From positions 1 to 9,316 of the forward strand of contig DJFA01000041.1 of NCBI GenBank assembly GCA_002431975.1: a stretch of DNA of 9,316 nucleotides, written 5' to 3'. The position numbers and the translations under genes were made by a program. This DNA comes from Ruminococcus sp. UBA5884 (lineage in GTDB: Bacteria; Bacillota; Clostridia; Oscillospirales; Ruminococcaceae). The notes below the pieces were generated by a model. The model worked only from the letters and a program-made list of their open reading frames with translations, ran no database searches and had not been told where the DNA came from. The stretch's first letter is position 1. Every line of letters starts with the position of its first letter. Positions 1 through 6,332 of the stretch are shown in pieces.

Positions 1-95
1 GCAAACGTTAGTTTGCTGAATTTGTGATAAACGTAAATAATTAAGAATTACAGAATAAAGAAATAATTATTATAACAAAAGAAAGCGGGATAAAT

Positions 96-917
96 ATGAG
101 CAGATTTATATGCCCTGTATGCGGTGAAAATCTCAGCGACAGCACAAAAAGCTATATATGCATTAAAAATCATGTTTTTGACAAGGCTAAAAGCGGATAT
201 GTCAATCTTTTGCAGTCAAATCATATGCATACCAAAATTCCAGGGGATAATAAGCTTATGGTCAATGCAAGACGTGATTTTTTAAGCAGAGGCTATTATG
301 CACCTATGATGGAAAAACTCTGCGAAACAGCAGACAGATACTGTGATGACGGAGCTTTTTTTATAGATGCAGGCTGCGGAGAAGGGTATTATACATCAAA
401 TGTATTTGAATATCTTTCAATGAAAAATAAAACTGCTGATATGTATGGAATAGATATATCAAAAAATGCGGTTGACTGTGCAGCAAAAAGATATAAGAAA
501 ATAAAATTTGCAGCAGCAAGCGTTTTCAGAATGCCTTTTGCTGATAATTCAGCAGATATTTTAATGACTCTTTTTGCACCGTACTGTCAGGAGGAGTTTA
601 TAAGAATTATCAGAAAAAACGGTATAATGATAATGGTAATACCGGCTGAAAAACATCTTTGGTCACTTAAAAAGGCAGTCTATGAAAATCCTTATGAGAA
701 TACTGTAAAATCATATGAACTGGAGGAATTTTCACTGCTTGAAAAGACAGAAGTTAAAAATATCATACATATTGATAATAACAAGGATATAATGAATCTT
801 TTTTCAATGACTCCTTATTATTATAAAACAGGTATTGACGGTCAGAAACGATTGTCAAAACTTGAAACTCTTGATACTGAAACTGAATTTCAGATACTTG
901 CATACAGAAAGGACTGA
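96..917 (+). CDS. rlmA: 23S rRNA (guanine-N1)-methyltransferase, RlmA(II)-type
   Basis: A SAM-dependent methyltransferase of 273 residues that modifies a guanine N1 in helix 35 of 23S rRNA. Gram-positive members (RlmA(II)/TlrB) target G748 and Gram-negative ones G745, so G748 is inferred here from the host type. Seen directly: an N-terminal zinc finger with C6, C9, C22 and H26, followed by the family signature FDKAKSGYVNLL (28-39). The SAM-binding motif I is FIDAGCGEGYY (about 89-99), in a Rossmann-type domain that continues through about residue 200. Length fits the family. The ATG at 96 is preceded by a modest purine-rich site (AAAGCGGGA) and puts the zinc finger at the very N-terminus, as in homologues. 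It is the first gene of a four-gene operon, with 5 nt to rqcH. No convincing promoter was found in the 95 bases upstream, so transcription may begin further left. Confidence 0.93.
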   Translation: MSRFICPVCGENLSDSTKSYICIKNHVFDKAKSGYVNLLQSNHMHTKIPGDNKLMVNARRDFLSRGYYAPMMEKLCETADRYCDDGAFFIDAGCGEGYYTSNVFEYLSMKNKTADMYGIDISKNAVDCAAKRYKKIKFAAASVFRMPFADNSADILMTLFAPYCQEEFIRIIRKNGIMIMVIPAEKHLWSLKKAVYENPYENTVKSYELEEFSLLEKTEVKNIIHIDNNKDIMNLFSMTPYYYKTGIDGQKRLSKLETLDTETEFQILAYRKD

Positions 918-922
918 TACAA

Positions 923-2677
923 ATGGCACTTGACGGAGCATTTTTATATGCTGTAAAAAATGAACTTGAAATCCTTAAAGGCGGCAGAGTCGATAAGATT
1001 CATCAGCCGTCACGGGAGGAAATCATAATAAATATGCGTACTCAGGACGGAGCAAAAAAGCTGTATATGTCATCATCTGCTGATAGTGCAAGAGTCCATA
1101 TTACTGAAATGAACGTTGATAATCCGAAAGTACCGCCTATGTTCTGTATGCTTTTGAGAAAGCATTTAAACGGCGGAAAACTTATTGATATTCGTCAGGA
1201 TATACTTGAAAGAATACTTTTCTTTGATTTTGAATGTACAAATGAACTCGGCGACAGAGTTATAATAACAATTGCTGTTGAAATAATGGGCAGACATTCA
1301 AATATAATCATAATAAATCAGGACGGCAAGATTATTGACAGCATAAAGCGTGTTGATGCTGAAATGTCAAGGGAAAGACTTGTGCTTCCAAATATGATAT
1401 ATGAGCTTCCTCCGAGAGCCAAGAGAGTCAATTTTCTGAAAGACAGCGATTCTGATATGATTAATGCCATAAAAAATGCAAAGCCGGCGGAATTATCAAA
1501 AGTTCTTATGAAAACATTTGAGGGAATATCTCCGATAGTTGCAAGTGAATGGGCATTTTATACTTCAAAAGGAACAGAACTCTGTTCTGATGATATGACA
1601 GATGAGCATTTTTCAAGACTCATATTTATAATACATCAGACAGCTGACAGCCTGATAAATGAATCTGAAAAAAAATATTATATAGTAAAGGATAAAAACG
1701 GTCTTTTAAAGGATTTTTCATTTATGAGAATTTCACAGTATGGAAATCTCATGATAACATCTGAAACAGATTCAGCTTGTCAGACTCTTGATATGTTCTA
1801 TTGTCAGCGTGACAATATGTCAAGACTTAAACAGCGAGCAAATGACCTTTTCAGACTGCTTTCAAATACTGCCGACAGAATTTCAAAGCGTATATCAAAT
1901 CAGAAAGATGAGCTTGCACAATGTTCCAATAAGGATACATGGAAATTATACGGCGACCTTATATCATCAAATATATACAAACTGCAAAAAGGTATGAAAT
2001 CAGCTTTGCTTGAAAATTTCTATGATGAAAGCTGTCCGCAGATAAGCATAAAACTTGATGACAGAAAAACTCCTTCACAGAATGCACAGCATTACTATAA
2101 TGAATACAGAAAAGCTGTCACGGCTGAAAAGAAATTATCTGAACAGATAAAATTCGGCGAGGAGGAGCTTGCATATATCGACAGCGTATTTGATTCACTT
2201 ACAAGAGCTGAAAGTGAATCCGAAGTAATAGAACTCAGAGTCGAACTCATAGAACAGGGATATATAAAAAGCCGCATGAAAGGAAAAATTCCTAAAATAC
2301 AGCCGCCGGCTGAATATATTTCAAGTGACGGATATACTATTCTTGCAGGAAGAAATAATAAACAGAATGATAAACTTACTCTTAAAACCGCTGAAAAGAA
2401 TGATATATGGTGTCATACAAAAAATATAACAGGTTCTCATGTAATAATATCTGCAAACGGTGAAATGCCGCCGCAGAAAACTATTGAAGAAGCCTGCATT
2501 ATAGCCGCATTCAACAGCAAGGCAAGGGAATCTTCACAAGTGCCTGTTGATTACTGTCTTGCAAGATACGTTAAGAAACCAAATGGTGCAAAGCCCGGAA
2601 TGGTCATATTTACAAACAATAAAACTCTTTATGTAAAGCCGGACAGGGAGCTTGCCGAAAAATTAAGGAAAAAATAA
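923..2677 (+). CDS. rqcH: RqcH, NFACT-family ribosome quality-control protein (formerly annotated as fibronectin-binding protein)
   Basis: Homologue of Rqc2/NEMF and Bacillus RqcH, which bind stalled 50S-peptidyl-tRNA complexes and recruit tRNA-Ala to add C-terminal alanine tails as degradation signals. At 584 residues the length is typical. Seen: NFACT-N opening MALDGAFLYAV with the conserved L-D pair, then KIHQPSREEIII, PPMFCMLLRKHL (71-82) and VEIMGRHSNIII (119-130). A Lys/Glu-rich coiled-coil region lies near 390-450. The C-terminal NFACT-R domain (about 465-575) carries AGRNNKQNDKLTLK, KNDIWCHTKNITGSH and KPNGAKPGMV. The motif that is Asp97-Arg98 in B. subtilis reads Glu96-Arg97 here, a conservative change that needs checking. 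AAAGGA at 908-913 sits 9 nt before the ATG. The stop TAA overlaps the next ATG by one base. The old adhesin or fibronectin-binding name should not be taken as its function. Confidence 0.95.
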   Translation: MALDGAFLYAVKNELEILKGGRVDKIHQPSREEIIINMRTQDGAKKLYMSSSADSARVHITEMNVDNPKVPPMFCMLLRKHLNGGKLIDIRQDILERILFFDFECTNELGDRVIITIAVEIMGRHSNIIIINQDGKIIDSIKRVDAEMSRERLVLPNMIYELPPRAKRVNFLKDSDSDMINAIKNAKPAELSKVLMKTFEGISPIVASEWAFYTSKGTELCSDDMTDEHFSRLIFIIHQTADSLINESEKKYYIVKDKNGLLKDFSFMRISQYGNLMITSETDSACQTLDMFYCQRDNMSRLKQRANDLFRLLSNTADRISKRISNQKDELAQCSNKDTWKLYGDLISSNIYKLQKGMKSALLENFYDESCPQISIKLDDRKTPSQNAQHYYNEYRKAVTAEKKLSEQIKFGEEELAYIDSVFDSLTRAESESEVIELRVELIEQGYIKSRMKGKIPKIQPPAEYISSDGYTILAGRNNKQNDKLTLKTAEKNDIWCHTKNITGSHVIISANGEMPPQKTIEEACIIAAFNSKARESSQVPVDYCLARYVKKPNGAKPGMVIFTNNKTLYVKPDRELAEKLRKK

Positions 2678-3201
2678 TGAAGCTTGATGAGAAATTCTTT
2701 CACAGGGACTGCCTTGAAACAGCTCCGGAGCTTGTGGGAAAAATACTTGCTCACAGACTTGAGGACGGAAGCGTTATTAAAATTCGCATAACTGAAACAG
2801 AAGCCTACAGAGGTACAGAGGATAAAGCATGTCATGCGTCAAAGGGTCGTACTAAAAGAACTGAAGTACTTTATCATGAATGCGGACTGATATATATTTA
2901 CCTCTGCTATGGTATACACTGGCTTATGAATATAACTACAGGCGAAAAGGAACAGCCTCAGTGTGTTCTTATCCGTGCAGGAGAAAATTATAACGGCCCT
3001 GCAAAGCTTACAAAATATCTTAAAATAGATAAATCTCTTAATAACAAGTCAATCATTAATAATCCTGAAATATGGATTGAAGATGACGGATACAGACCAG
3101 AGATAAAAACTGCAAAGCGTGTGGGGATAGACTATGCAGGAAATGAATGGGCTGACAAGCAATGGAGATTTATTGATTCAGAAAAGGGGAGTAATATATG
3201 A
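2677..3201 (+). CDS. mpg: DNA-3-methyladenine glycosylase, AAG/MPG family
   Basis: Monofunctional base-excision repair glycosylase that removes alkylated or deaminated purines such as 3-methyladenine and hypoxanthine. Its 174 residues are slightly short for the family, but both ends look complete. Seen: the active-site block TETEAY (39-44), in which E42 corresponds to catalytic Glu125 of human AAG. Y44 and H53 (DKACHA) match the human base-pocket residues Tyr127 and His136. The segment LIYIYLCYGIHWLMNIT (71-87) supplies the Tyr159 and Asn169 equivalents (Y75, N85). The C-terminus holds RVGIDYAGNEWADKQWRF, the usual closing motif. The start is fixed by the TAATG overlap with rqcH and by AAGGAA at 2665-2670. 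The stop overlaps the next gene in ATGA. Its place between a ribosome-rescue gene and a small membrane protein suggests co-transcription rather than an inducible alkylation-response unit; no SOS box or Ada-type site is visible. Confidence 0.95.
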   Translation: MKLDEKFFHRDCLETAPELVGKILAHRLEDGSVIKIRITETEAYRGTEDKACHASKGRTKRTEVLYHECGLIYIYLCYGIHWLMNITTGEKEQPQCVLIRAGENYNGPAKLTKYLKIDKSLNNKSIINNPEIWIEDDGYRPEIKTAKRVGIDYAGNEWADKQWRFIDSEKGSNI

Positions 3202-3575
3202 GAATAACAGGTACAAACATAGTGAAAATCGCAGTATCTGCGGCAGTTCTCCTTGGGGGAGCAGGAGCAAAGCATTTTATTGATGACAATAAGGAACTTT
3301 CCGTTGATGATGTGATTCAGGTAGTCGATTCATCAGGATATAATCATGCAGGACTGCTTCATGTAAAGGGAAAAGTAAAAAATATTTCTGATTTGGATAA
3401 TATAAAAGTAACTCTCACAATAAGTTTTATGGACGGTTCTAAAAATTCGCTCAAAAGCGTTAAAGCCGTAAATGATGACCTTGATGCCGGAGAAATATGG
3501 GATTTTGATGTTGCCTCACTTGGAAAAAATGCAAAGTATTATTCAGTGGAATACATAGAAATTGAACAGCAGTAA
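3198..3575 (+). CDS. small membrane-anchored FxLYD-like protein
   Basis: A 125-residue protein of unknown function. The N-terminus has a short basic stretch and a hydrophobic, Gly/Ala-rich segment (about 8-25, IVKIAVSAAVLLGGAGA), either a single membrane anchor or an uncleaved signal. No lipobox Cys is present. Residues 45-123 look like a compact beta-sandwich of the FxLYD type: a strand with VKGKVKNISD, then IKVTLTISFMDG, a region around LDAGEIWDFD, and a closing YYSVEYIEIE strand. Such domains are usually extracytoplasmic and of unclear role. The ATG overlaps the glycosylase stop (ATGA) and is preceded by AAGGGGAG (3184-3191) at 6 nt spacing, so it belongs to the same operon and is its last gene. 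The domain assignment rests on pattern resemblance only; a profile search would settle it. Confidence 0.8.
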   Translation: MRITGTNIVKIAVSAAVLLGGAGAKHFIDDNKELSVDDVIQVVDSSGYNHAGLLHVKGKVKNISDLDNIKVTLTISFMDGSKNSLKSVKAVNDDLDAGEIWDFDVASLGKNAKYYSVEYIEIEQQ

Positions 3576-3609
3576 AAAAAAATCAGGCTTGAAAAAAGCC
3601 TGATTTTTT
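3576..3609 (+). terminator. intrinsic terminator of the rlmA-rqcH-mpg operon
   Basis: A perfect 10-bp stem, AATCAGGCTT (3581-3590) with AAGCCTGATT (3596-3605), has a GAAAA loop and is followed by TTTT. The A-run before it (3576-3580) can lengthen the stem against the T-tract and would also let it work in reverse. It lies directly after the last stop codon of the operon. Confidence 0.92.
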
Positions 3610-3656
3610 ATGCAATATTATGATTCGTTCATCTGAAATTAAGAATTAAATATTCT

Positions 3657-3727
3657 GTAGGGGCTTCCTTAAGTTCGCCCGTCAGGTTTACCGGAATTTC
3701 AGGCGGGCGAACATAGTTCGCCCCTGC
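3657..3727. repeat. intergenic stem-loop repeat with alternative pairings
   Basis: A GC-rich island in AT-rich intergenic DNA. An outer stem pairs GTAGGGGC (3657-3664) with GCCCCTGC (3720-3727). Inside it, GTTCGCCCG (3673-3681) pairs perfectly with CGGGCGAAC (3704-3712). That same GGGCGAAC (3705-3712) is also perfectly complementary to GTTCGCCC at 3716-3723 across a 3-base loop, so two exclusive hairpins compete. There is no reading frame and no T-tract. The pattern resembles small dispersed palindromic repeats common between genes in clostridial genomes; membership of a genome-wide family is inferred. Confidence 0.7.
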
Positions 3728-3759
3728 AAAGTTGGATAAAATTTTTTACTTCTTATATA

Positions 3760-3788
3760 TTGCATTAATGTGAAATTTCTGATATAAT
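3760..3788 (+). promoter_or_regulatory. sigma-A promoter for gtrA-capA
   Basis: The -35 is TTGCAT (3760-3765), followed by a 17-bp spacer and TATAAT (3783-3788). A TG one base upstream of the -10 (3780-3781) makes it an extended -10. Transcription would start near 3795, leaving a leader of about 50 nt before the preferred ATG at 3846. Confidence 0.85.
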
Positions 3789-3845
3789 CACTATAGAATG
3801 TATGAAAAAACTAATTATTCTGTATACTGTACGGAGGTTTTATTT

Positions 3846-4316
3846 ATGTTTGAAAAAATAAAGTCGCTTTATAAAAAATATGAGGATATAATTCTTTATG
3901 TATTTTTCGGAGGCCTTACAACTGTTGTAAGCTGGGGAACTCATTTTGCATCAAGATTTTTTCTCAAAGTACCGGTTTCAGCGGCAACTATAATATCATG
4001 GGTATGTGCAGTGACATTTGCATTTATAACCAATAAAAAATTTGTATTCAAGAATAAAACTGAAACAACTCAGGGACTTATTATGCAGACTCTTTCATTT
4101 TATGCGGCAAGAGCATTTTCTCTCGGCGTTGAGGTTGTAATAATGTATCTCTGTGCAGACAGATTCAGCGAATTTTTCTGCTCATTGTTCAGAGTTTCAG
4201 CATCAGTAAATGAAATGATATTCAAAGTTCTTGCAAATATAATAATTCTTATAATGAATTATGCTCTCAGCAAGCTTGTTATATTCAGAAATAAAAATAC
4301 CGAAACTGCAAAATAA
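3846..4316 (+). CDS. GtrA-family membrane protein
   Basis: A small integral membrane protein of 156 residues in the GtrA-like (flippase-type) family, whose members are thought to help move lipid-linked sugars or glycosyl carriers across the membrane for polysaccharide or teichoic acid decoration. Counting from ATG 3846, four hydrophobic helices are visible: about 14-38 (ILYVFFGGLTTVVSW), 43-68, 79-102 and 124-149. The family hallmarks TNKKFVFK (after helix 2) and NYALSKLVIFR (helix 4) are present, and the N-terminus is basic (KIKSLYKKYED). An in-frame upstream ATG at 3798 would add 16 residues. It is rejected because it falls within a few bases of the predicted transcription start, has no ribosome binding site and adds a polar tail. 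GGAGG (3833-3837) lies 8 nt before 3846. It is followed after 34 nt by the CapA gene, probably in one transcript. The substrate cannot be told. Confidence 0.9.
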   Translation: MFEKIKSLYKKYEDIILYVFFGGLTTVVSWGTHFASRFFLKVPVSAATIISWVCAVTFAFITNKKFVFKNKTETTQGLIMQTLSFYAARAFSLGVEVVIMYLCADRFSEFFCSLFRVSASVNEMIFKVLANIIILIMNYALSKLVIFRNKNTETAK

Positions 4317-4350
4317 AAGATAAAGAATAAAAAAGGGGATAATTTGTAAT

Positions 4351-5595
4351 ATGAAATTCAGGTCTATAGCTATGCTTGTTCCGGCAATGGCTGCTTTATG
4401 TTTTTTTACATCATGTGAATCAATCGACAATAATCCTTCATCTGCAATAGAAGTTATCGCAGGTCAGACTTCACAGACTGACAGCACTCAGCCTCCTGAA
4501 AATAATGATGAAATCAATATAATTACCGGTGAACAGAAAGAAAATCCTGTTGTCAGAATAGTTGCAACAGGCGATAACCTTATTCATTCATCAATCTATA
4601 ATCAGGCAGCGGCAAGAGCTGATTATAAAGGATACGACTTTTCATATGCATATCAGTATGTAAAGGATATGTTTCAGGGCGACCTTAATATTATGAATCA
4701 GGAAACGCTTATATGCAATGATATCTATCCGCCGTCAGATTATCCGATGTTCAATTCTCCTGTTGCTCTCGGCGACTATATGATGGATATAGGTATAAAT
4801 GTTTTCAGTATCTCAAATAACCATGTTCTTGACAAGGGCGAGGAAGGACTCAGTGCTTCACTTGACTACTGGGACAGCCGTTCCGACAGAGCTTTGATGT
4901 ATGGTGCTTACCGCAATGAGGAAGATATGAATAATATACGCACTCTTGATGTAAACGGCATAAAATTTGCATTTGTGGCATTTACTCAGTATACAAACGG
5001 TCTTTCACTTCCGGCAGATTCAGAACTTAAAATTATATATACTTCTGAAAGAGATGTAATGCAGGAACAGATAGAAAAAGCAGCTGATATCGCTGACTGC
5101 GTTATTGTAAGCGTTCACTGGGGCAATGAGGATTCATTTGATGTTGATGATGAGAGAAAAGCTCTTGCACAGGATTTTGCTGACTGGGGAGCTAATGTAA
5201 TAATCGGAAATCACCCCCATGTTATTCAGAGTATGGAATATCTTGATAATTCAATGGGCGGTCAGAGTTTTGTATTTTATTCACTCGGAAACTTTATATC
5301 TGCACAAAGCGATAATTTCAATATGGTTGAGCTTCTTGCCGATTTCAATGTTACAAAAGACCTTGTAACAGGCGAAATAATTGTTGATGATGTAAAGGCT
5401 GTTCCTCTTGTAAATCATTATGATACAAGCTATTCAAATATAAGAGTGTATCCTTATTCAATGTATACCGAAGAACTTGCCTCCGGTCATGGAATACATA
5501 CCGTTTCAAGCGGATATGCTCACGATTTCAGTATGTCTGTTATTGATGGCATTATTTCTGACAACGTTCCGGAACAGTTCCTTACTATAAAATAA
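4351..5595 (+). CDS. CapA-family lipoprotein (poly-gamma-glutamate/capsule synthesis protein type)
   Basis: Extracellular lipid-anchored protein of 414 residues with a metallophosphoesterase-like CapA fold. Seen: signal peptide 1-21 with a lipobox-like FTSC, making C22 the lipidated residue. A low-complexity Ser/Thr/Asn/Gln linker runs to about 65. The CapA domain (about 67-330) contains IVATGDNLIH (D75, N76), NQETL (E118), SISNNHVLD (N156, N157, H158), VSVHWG (H256), IIGNHPHVIQ (N287, H288, H290) and FYSLGNFI (SLGN 311-314). All expected metal-site motifs are present. B. anthracis CapA and Bacillus PgsA take part in poly-gamma-glutamate export, but no CapB/CapC/PgsB genes are here, so a stand-alone envelope role is more likely. 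AAGGGGAT (4333-4340) serves as ribosome binding site. It is probably co-transcribed with the GtrA gene and ends at a terminator just downstream. The native substrate is unknown. Confidence 0.92.
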   Translation: MKFRSIAMLVPAMAALCFFTSCESIDNNPSSAIEVIAGQTSQTDSTQPPENNDEINIITGEQKENPVVRIVATGDNLIHSSIYNQAAARADYKGYDFSYAYQYVKDMFQGDLNIMNQETLICNDIYPPSDYPMFNSPVALGDYMMDIGINVFSISNNHVLDKGEEGLSASLDYWDSRSDRALMYGAYRNEEDMNNIRTLDVNGIKFAFVAFTQYTNGLSLPADSELKIIYTSERDVMQEQIEKAADIADCVIVSVHWGNEDSFDVDDERKALAQDFADWGANVIIGNHPHVIQSMEYLDNSMGGQSFVFYSLGNFISAQSDNFNMVELLADFNVTKDLVTGEIIVDDVKAVPLVNHYDTSYSNIRVYPYSMYTEELASGHGIHTVSSGYAHDFSMSVIDGIISDNVPEQFLTIK

Positions 5596-5600
5596 TTATT

Positions 5601-5633
5601 TGCAGAGGCGGATTGAATCTGCCTCTGCATTTT
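5601..5633 (+). terminator. intrinsic terminator after the CapA gene
   Basis: GCAGAGGCGGA (5602-5612) pairs with TCTGCCTCTGC (5618-5628) over 11 bp with one G-U, around a 5-base loop, and is followed by ATTTT. It lies 6 nt after the CapA stop codon and upstream of the tRNA promoter. Confidence 0.88.
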
Positions 5634-5654
5634 AAAATTTTTATACATTTCTGC

Positions 5655-5683
5655 TTGACATTCCTTTAAGTATATGATATAAT
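5655..5683 (+). promoter_or_regulatory. full-consensus promoter of tRNA-Leu
   Basis: TTGACA (5655-5660), exactly 17 bp, then TATAAT (5678-5683), with an extended -10 TG at 5675-5676. Every consensus base matches, as expected for a stable-RNA promoter. Transcription should start near 5690, leaving a leader of roughly 10 nt before the mature tRNA. Confidence 0.93.
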
Positions 5684-5698
5684 AATTATTGTTAATCT

Positions 5699-5782
5699 GC
5701 GGATATGGCGAAATTGGCAGACGCGCCAGCTTCAGGTGCTGGTGAGGGCAACCTCATGCAGGTTCAAGTCCTGTTATCCGCA
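5699..5782 (+). tRNA. tRNA-Leu (anticodon CAG)
   Basis: An 84-base type II tRNA reading CUG codons. The acceptor stem pairs GCGGATA (5699-5705) with TATCCGC (5775-5781), with discriminator A at 5782. The D-stem is GCG/CGC around AAATTGGCAGA. The anticodon stem CCAGC/GCTGG encloses TTCAGGT, giving anticodon CAG. A long variable arm (GAGG-GCAA-CCTC) marks the leucine class. The T-arm has TTCAAGT in its loop. The 3' CCA is not encoded and must be added after processing. It has its own promoter and terminator. Confidence 0.97.
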
Positions 5783-5790
5783 TTCTCTTT

Positions 5791-5825
5791 TAATCAGACC
5801 TCTTTTAAAAGGTCTGATTTTTTTT
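5791..5825 (+). terminator. intrinsic terminator after tRNA-Leu
   Basis: AATCAGACC (5792-5800) and GGTCTGATT (5811-5819) form a perfect 9-bp stem. The loop contains TTTTAAAA, and an unbroken T-tract runs to 5825. It starts 9 nt after the tRNA. Only about 6 nt separate the end of the T-tract from the ribosome binding site of the next gene. Confidence 0.92.
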
Positions 5826-5848
5826 ATATTCAGAAAGGATTGATACAA

Positions 5849-6232
5849 GTGGAAATAATAAAGCTTCCTGATGAACAGTCTGTAATTGAAGCTATGCAGA
5901 ATGACGAACTTATGATATCTGCAATAAGAACTGATGGCAAAACTGCTGTGCTTGCTCCTTTGGATTATGTATTTAAACATAATATACTTATTGCAAAAGC
6001 CGGATACAATCAGACAGATATTGATAAATTCTTTAGAATTATATTTGATAGGAATGGAGCTAACTGGACTTTTGTATGTCCTTCTGACTATAAAGATATT
6101 TCGCTGAAATCATGCAGAATAAAAGCATTTTATAAAGACGGACTTTCAAAAATAGGAGAGTTTCTTTCAGCAATTGGTTATTGTATAAGCATTAATATAC
6201 CTGAAAGATACAAATATTTTGATATGAAGTAA
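5849..6232 (+). CDS. uncharacterised 127-residue protein starting at GTG
   Basis: I do not recognise this protein. From GTG 5849 it is 127 residues, soluble, with no signal peptide, membrane helix or metal-binding Cys pattern. It shows mixed alpha/beta character: an opening strand (IIKLPDEQSVIEAMQN), a short TAVLAPLDYVFKHNILIAKAG region, then IDKFFRIIFDRNG, NWTFVCPSDYKD, a strand SCRIKAFYKDG and a C-terminal ERYKYFDMK. The frame stays open upstream into the tRNA, but that part translates the tRNA itself and is not credible. AGAAAGGA (5832-5839) lies 9 nt before the GTG, and the initiation region from 5831 closely matches the one before rqcH, which supports this start. No promoter separates it from the tRNA terminator, so expression may depend on read-through from the tRNA promoter. 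Base composition matches its neighbours. No terminator follows before the next promoter. Confidence 0.8.
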   Translation: MEIIKLPDEQSVIEAMQNDELMISAIRTDGKTAVLAPLDYVFKHNILIAKAGYNQTDIDKFFRIIFDRNGANWTFVCPSDYKDISLKSCRIKAFYKDGLSKIGEFLSAIGYCISINIPERYKYFDMK

Positions 6233-6263
6233 CATTCAGCAATAAAATTTATGCAATGAATGC

Positions 6264-6280
6264 AGCAACAGACAGTTGCT
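6264..6280. promoter_or_regulatory. inverted repeat at the XRE promoter, possible operator
   Basis: AGCAAC (6264-6269) and GTTGCT (6275-6280) form a perfect 6-bp inverted repeat around AGACA. The last base is the first T of the -35 hexamer. Such placement suits an operator for a repressor, possibly the XRE-type protein encoded just downstream. With no T-tract it is a poor terminator for the preceding gene. Function is inferred only. Confidence 0.4.
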
Positions 6281-6309
6281 TGACCGTACAAATATATGCA
6301 TGATATAAT
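6280..6309 (+). promoter_or_regulatory. promoter of the XRE/zinc-ribbon gene
   Basis: TTGACC (6280-6285), an 18-bp spacer, then TATAAT (6304-6309), with an extended -10 TG at 6301-6302. The predicted start lies near 6316, so AAGGAGGG (6317-6324) falls at the very 5' end of the message. Confidence 0.82.
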
Positions 6310-6332
6310 AATTATCAAGGAGGGATACCAAA

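Noticed and set aside
1..16. Perfect hairpin GCAAAC-GTTA-GTTTGC at the left edge
   Set aside because: Only 6 bp and no T-tract follows, so it cannot be called a terminator of the upstream gene without the missing sequence.
1788..2835. Short open frames overlapping rqcH and mpg (1788-1997 plus; 2095-2277 and 2629-2835 minus)
   Set aside because: They are out of frame or antisense within verified genes and have no recognisable protein features.
41..3648. Shared TTAAGAATTA at 41-50 and 3639-3648
   Set aside because: A 10-base AT-only match is expected by chance in such AT-rich intergenic DNA.
3798..3845. Upstream ATG for the GtrA protein adding 16 residues
   Set aside because: It lies about 3 nt from the predicted transcription start and has no ribosome binding site, whereas 3846 has GGAGG at 8 nt and gives the normal family N-terminus.
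5705..5848. In-frame N-terminal extension of the 127-residue protein beginning MAKLADA
   Set aside because: It translates the tRNA-Leu gene and its terminator, a well-known false start seen with tRNA-Leu genes. A good ribosome binding site and GTG at 5849 give a better start.
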